Below, one piece after another: positions 59,330 to 60,724 of a stretch of DNA of 60,724 nucleotides. The DNA lies in assembly GCA_903921785.1 (NCBI GenBank), contig CAIXRH010000009.1, positions 1-60,724 on the forward strand, in the 5' to 3' direction. The notes beneath the pieces are model-generated. The model was not told the DNA's origin. It worked only from the letters and a program-made list of their open reading frames with translations, and did not search any database. The stretch is from an uncultured Pseudomonadota bacterium. Lineage in GTDB: Bacteria > Myxococcota_A > UBA796 > SXON01. Made by a program: the position numbers and the translations under genes. Within the stretch, counting starts at the first letter, position 1, and every line of letters starts with the position of its first letter.

Positions 59330-60724
59330 ATGTTCCGTACGCTCCTCATCGCGCTCGTCCTCGTCGGCTGCGGCGAGAAGAAGCCCGTCGAGAACGACCC
59401 CACCCAGCAGGTGCAGGTCGATCCGAAGGCCGAATTCGCGGCCGGGCTCAAGCTCCTCGGCGACGGGTCGGGCAAGTCCGACCTCGCCGGAGCCCTCGCC
59501 AAGTTCGAGTCCGCCACCACGGCAGACCCGACCTACACCAAGGCCTGGTTCAACGCCGGGTACGCCGCCGAGCACCTCGGCGAGCTCAAGAAGGCCGAGA
59601 CCTACTACAAGAAGGCCATCGAGCTCAAGGCTGACTACCCCGCCGCGGTGTACAACCTCGGCGCGGTGCTCCAGGCCGAGGGCAAGGCCGCTGAAGCGGT
59701 GCCCGTCATCCAGGGCTACGTCGACGGTCACCCCGACGACATCGAGGCCCGCAACACGTTGGTCGACGCGCTGGCTGCCGCCGGCCAGTTCGACGACGCG
59801 ATCGCCCAGGCCCACGAGGTCCTTGCCCGCGATCCGAAGAACGTGAGCGCGTACCGCAACCTGTCCCGCGTGTACTACGCGAAGGGTGACTACGCGATGA
59901 GCACGCTCGCCGCGGAGAAGGCGCGTACGCTCAACGACACCGACCCCGGCATCTACAACAACATGGGCGTGACCTACCTCGCCCAGAAGAACGAGCCGGC
60001 GGCGATCGTTCAGTTCAACACGGCCTTGAAGGTCGACCCGAGCAACCTCGAGGCGAACCTCAACCTCGGCTACGTGGCGCTCAACTCGGGCGACTACGGC
60101 CTCGCGCTGAAGTGCTTCGAGGCGATTGCCAAGGACCACCCGGGCAACGTCGACATCCAGATGGGCTACGCCATCGCGCTGCGCGGCAACAAGCAGTACG
60201 AGCAGGCCGAGACCATCTACGACGATCTGCTCAAGCGCGACCCGAAGAACAAGACCCTCACGATCAACGCGGTGATGCTCCACGAGCACTACACCAAGAA
60301 GTTCGAGAAGGCCGGCGCGATCCTGGACGCCCACCTCAAGGCCTCGACCGGCGTATACTCGCCGGACGACTCGATCTTCAAGCTCAAGGACGAGATCAAG
60401 AAGCTTGAGGAAGAGGAGAAGGCGCGGCTCGCCAAGAAAAAGGCGGATGAAGAGGCCGCGGCGCTTCGCAAGAAGCGCGCCGAAGAAGCCCTCGAGAAGA
60501 TGGCCAAGGACATCGCCCAGATGGAAGGCGACCTCGCCAAGTACAACGAGTGCCTCACCACCACCCGGCCCGACGTCCTCGAGCTCGTGCCGATGGTCAT
60601 CGAGCAGGCCAAGCCGGTGGTCACCGAGAAGGACACCGAGATGGTGAACGACGTGCAGACCTTCGTGGACGACGCGAAGACCCAGCTCGCCGACGCTGTC
60701 GCCGGTTGCGCCGCCGCCGCACCC
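59330..60724 (+). CDS. TPR lipoprotein, GltE/AglT-like (cut by window end)
   Basis: The open frame starts at an ATG with GGAGAGAG upstream and runs 465 residues to the window edge without a stop. The lipobox is LVLVGC. About eight TPR units follow (AWFNAGYAAEHLGELKKAET, AAVYNLGAVLQAEGKAAEAV, GIYNNMGVTYLAQKNEPAAI), then a Lys/Glu coiled coil at about 355-400. AglT/GltE of Myxococcus is likewise a TPR lipoprotein. It is the fifth gene of the block, 23 bp after the previous one. Confidence 0.8.
   Translation, partial: MFRTLLIALVLVGCGEKKPVENDPTQQVQVDPKAEFAAGLKLLGDGSGKSDLAGALAKFESATTADPTYTKAWFNAGYAAEHLGELKKAETYYKKAIELKADYPAAVYNLGAVLQAEGKAAEAVPVIQGYVDGHPDDIEARNTLVDALAAAGQFDDAIAQAHEVLARDPKNVSAYRNLSRVYYAKGDYAMSTLAAEKARTLNDTDPGIYNNMGVTYLAQKNEPAAIVQFNTALKVDPSNLEANLNLGYVALNSGDYGLALKCFEAIAKDHPGNVDIQMGYAIALRGNKQYEQAETIYDDLLKRDPKNKTLTINAVMLHEHYTKKFEKAGAILDAHLKASTGVYSPDDSIFKLKDEIKKLEEEEKARLAKKKADEEAAALRKKRAEEALEKMAKDIAQMEGDLAKYNECLTTTRPDVLELVPMVIEQAKPVVTEKDTEMVNDVQTFVDDAKTQLADAVAGCAAAAP

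Overview
This window is a very GC-rich chromosomal segment that most resembles a Myxococcota (former Deltaproteobacteria) genome. The grounds are two exported proteins with MYXO-CTERM-like tails, many Asp/Thr-rich lipoproteins and secreted proteins, and, at the right end, a run of outer-membrane barrel and TPR proteins that look like the outer-membrane half of the Myxococcus Glt gliding/envelope machinery. The taxon and the Glt assignment are inferences from remembered family features; no database search was possible. There are no insertion sequences, integrases, CRISPR arrays or rRNA genes.

Layout. 1-5 kb: small membrane and secreted proteins, a Phd/VapC toxin-antitoxin pair, an orphan HipA-type kinase (YjjJ-like) with its own AT-rich promoter, and a HAD phosphatase. 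5-15 kb: an ArsR/SRPBCC pair, an M14 carboxypeptidase, a winged-helix/ATPase-like/TPR regulator, a beta-helix surface protein, a methyltransferase and an MFS transporter. 15-20 kb: an S46 dipeptidyl-peptidase, a 2Fe-2S ferredoxin, a stand-alone rpsR with a clear terminator, and a pectinacetylesterase-like lipoprotein. 19-28 kb: an SDR/RidA/enoyl-CoA-hydratase-like group, DUF4259, an MsrB-MsrA fusion, and DUF1015, thioredoxin-like ferredoxin and cystathionine beta-synthase-like genes. 28-38 kb: a membrane glycosyltransferase-like protein, a DUF218 protein, an FAD lactone oxidase divergent from a di-haem cytochrome c, and an FG-GAP repeat lipoprotein.

38-45 kb is one tightly packed minus-strand envelope operon: GT2, GT4, a very long class A penicillin-binding protein, a lipoprotein and farnesyl-diphosphate synthase. 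45-52 kb holds a DUF2817 peptidase, tRNA-Cys, a lipoprotein gene whose only good start lies inside that tRNA, and a complete ExbB-ExbD-TonB-receptor-lipoprotein operon in which the receptor itself carries an N-terminal TonB-C-like domain. 52-60.7 kb is the Glt-like block: two outer-membrane barrels, then three TPR proteins, the last cut by the window edge.

Intergenic DNA is unusually informative. At least six copies of a roughly 90-bp dispersed repeat sit between genes in the first 28 kb. Two heptad arrays begin in the same register at stop codons. There are also a three-stem structured element, a pair of palindromes exactly 21 bp apart, and a 9-bp-periodic repeat. About a dozen exported proteins have extremely short signal peptides with no positive charge, which looks like a lineage trait.
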